Source: Dyadobacter sp. CY343 (GTDB lineage: Bacteria; Bacteroidota; Bacteroidia; Cytophagales; Spirosomataceae). Taken from it: 64,000 nucleotides of DNA. Both the position numbers and the translations under genes were made by a program. This document shows, in pieces, positions 63,159-64,000 of this stretch. The DNA lies in NCBI RefSeq assembly GCF_021390335.1, contig NZ_JAJUXK010000001.1, forward strand, positions 682,001-746,000, read 5' to 3'. How positions within the stretch are numbered: the stretch's first letter is position 1; each line of letters opens with the position of its first letter. The notes under the pieces are model-generated. The model was not told where the DNA came from. It saw only the letters and a program-made list of their open reading frames with translations, and did not search any database.

Positions 63159-63599
63159 GTGACGAACTTGCGCAGGTTTATCGGTAAATGGAGTGATTTG
63201 TCCGGCTCAGCTAAGTTGACTTTCATAAAAGCCGCGACCAGTTTGCTTTTAGTAAAGCTTGGGCTTGCATTGTTACCGTTTTCAACGTTTCGCAAGGTTT
63301 TTCACTGGTTTACTAGAACGGAATCTGTCGAAGAATTGCCGCAGGCTCAGATAGAGCAGACCGTGTGGGCAGTCGATACTGCTGCAAATTTGCTGCCTTT
63401 TGAGCTGCTATGCTTGCCCCGGGCGTTGGCGACGAAGTATTTGCTGAGAAAAGTACCTTCGATGACGCTTGAAATAGGGATTGAAGTGAACCCGGCCAAA
63501 ACATTTGAAGCACACGCTTGGATAGAGAAGAATGGGAATATTATTATCGGCGATTGGCCCGACAGTGTTTCCTATAAGCGCCTCTGGGTTTGGGAATGA
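63159..63599 (+). CDS. Lasso-peptide biosynthesis B2-type transglutaminase-like protease
   Basis: The 146-residue protein belongs to the B2 family (transglutaminase-like cysteine protease) that removes the leader of lasso-type precursors. The active-site set is visible: C85 in FELLCLPRALATKYLLR, H119 in FEAHAWIEKNG, and an acidic residue D132 in IIIGDWPDS. An N-terminal helical part (WSDLSGSAKLTFIKAATSLL) precedes the domain. The start is GTG 63159, 2 bp after the PqqD-like stop, so translation is probably coupled. The third gene starts 18 bp downstream. Confidence 0.9.
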   Translation: MTNLRRFIGKWSDLSGSAKLTFIKAATSLLLVKLGLALLPFSTFRKVFHWFTRTESVEELPQAQIEQTVWAVDTAANLLPFELLCLPRALATKYLLRKVPSMTLEIGIEVNPAKTFEAHAWIEKNGNIIIGDWPDSVSYKRLWVWE

Positions 63600-63617
63600 T
63601 TTAATTGATTGATATAC

Positions 63618-64000
63618 ATGCATTATTATAAGGCCTTCGGGCTGAATATCCGATCTGAAATTCCCCTGCCCGAACTTATAACCGGCGACGCTAACGCCCC
63701 GGTTGATCTGCACATTAAAGTTGGCGGGATCACACTCCCCACGCTGACAAAAACTCAAATATACCGCCGGGCTACCCGCGCATCTTTCGGGCAAAGCGAA
63801 GATAATCTATATCTTTTTTGGGAGGATATTGCAGCTTTCCAGGCCAAAAACGGCAATATATTGATCGTAGATACATTCTCCGACGACGCTAATCTGCTGA
63901 GCCTTTTTACGATCAGTGAAGCATTGGGATTTATATTGTTCCAGAGAGGTTTGTTCCTGCTTCATTCCAGCTCGGTAATGGTAGGGGATGAAGCCTGGTG
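63618..64000 (+). CDS. HPr-kinase-like protein, N-terminal part (partial, cut by window end)
   Basis: The frame starts MHYYKAFGLNIRSEIPLPEL and stays open through 127 codons to the right edge. The last part, GFILFQRGLFLLHSSSVMVG and DEAW, resembles the segment just before the P-loop of HPr kinase/phosphatase homologues, where a LHAS-like motif precedes GxxGxGKS. The P-loop itself would lie beyond the window. In RiPP clusters of the lasso type, HprK homologues phosphorylate the precursor, as in paeninodin. Placement after B1 and B2 fits that role. A role unrelated to peptide phosphorylation remains possible. Confidence 0.65.
   Translation, partial: MHYYKAFGLNIRSEIPLPELITGDANAPVDLHIKVGGITLPTLTKTQIYRRATRASFGQSEDNLYLFWEDIAAFQAKNGNILIVDTFSDDANLLSLFTISEALGFILFQRGLFLLHSSSVMVGDEAW

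Overview
The window looks like chromosomal DNA of a Bacteroidota bacterium, most likely order Cytophagales and possibly a Dyadobacter-like member of the Spirosomaceae; the genus is a guess. The evidence is a lineage-typical MurF-Alr fusion, a subtilase ending in a type IX secretion (T9SS) sorting domain, a PorW/SprE-like T9SS lipoprotein, DUF4105/Lnb and DUF2911 proteins, an AtpB with a signal peptide, and promoter boxes of the Bacteroidota form TTTG-N~20-TAnnTTTG. Genes are tightly packed, with short gaps, ATGA overlaps and convergent pairs that touch. I see no rRNA, tRNA, CRISPR array, prophage or insertion sequence.

Layout. 1-1,000: tail of an outer-membrane barrel protein and a PIN toxin-antitoxin pair. 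1,182-5,272: a ThuA-like protein and a large SGNH/propeller/HEAT/cytochrome c protein, probably for envelope carbohydrate oxidation. 5,473-7,170: an orphan polytopic membrane protein. 7,368-21,669: housekeeping and metabolism (gyrB, ppk1, murF-alr, corA, a universal stress protein, a dicarboxylate symporter, a Spx/ArsC-like protein, a methyltransferase, acs). 21,670-22,820: a hairpin cluster, a 52-residue Cys-rich membrane protein, a DinB-like protein and a patch of repeats with a purine-only tract. 22,815-26,241 (minus): IMPase, Lnb-like, rsmI, pterin dehydratase, lipoprotein. 26,361-28,261: osmC, thyA, TRIC-type channel. 28,273-36,351: DUF2911 protein, Nudix enzyme, T9SS protease, lipoprotein, glutamate-synthase-like flavoprotein, aroA, two envelope proteins. 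36,514-42,582: Ldh-type dehydrogenase, mltG, thioesterase, YihY, glycosyltransferase, Sua5/YciO, WbqC-like. 42,647-47,937: clpC, an alpha/beta hydrolase and a sugar isomerase-like protein. 47,998-51,230 (minus): ATP synthase genes for the Fo part and delta only. 51,366-58,906: PorW/SprE, PBP1A, glycerate kinase, uvrC. 58,893-62,835: a flavoprotein, then a saccharopine dehydrogenase-like and an ALDH7-like gene, a likely lysine-degradation pair.

The right edge is the most interesting part. A near-consensus promoter (62,821-62,853) precedes a PqqD-like RiPP recognition protein, a B2-type transglutaminase-fold peptidase with its Cys-His-Asp set, and the start of an HPr-kinase-like protein. This is the B1-B2-kinase core of a lasso-peptide-type cluster. 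The cluster is cut by the window end: neither a precursor peptide nor the asparagine-synthetase-like cyclase is visible.

Several start sites were moved from the longest reading frame, using non-ATG codons, promoter position or signal-peptide position. Functions are inferred from sequence motifs recognised by eye; no database search was run.
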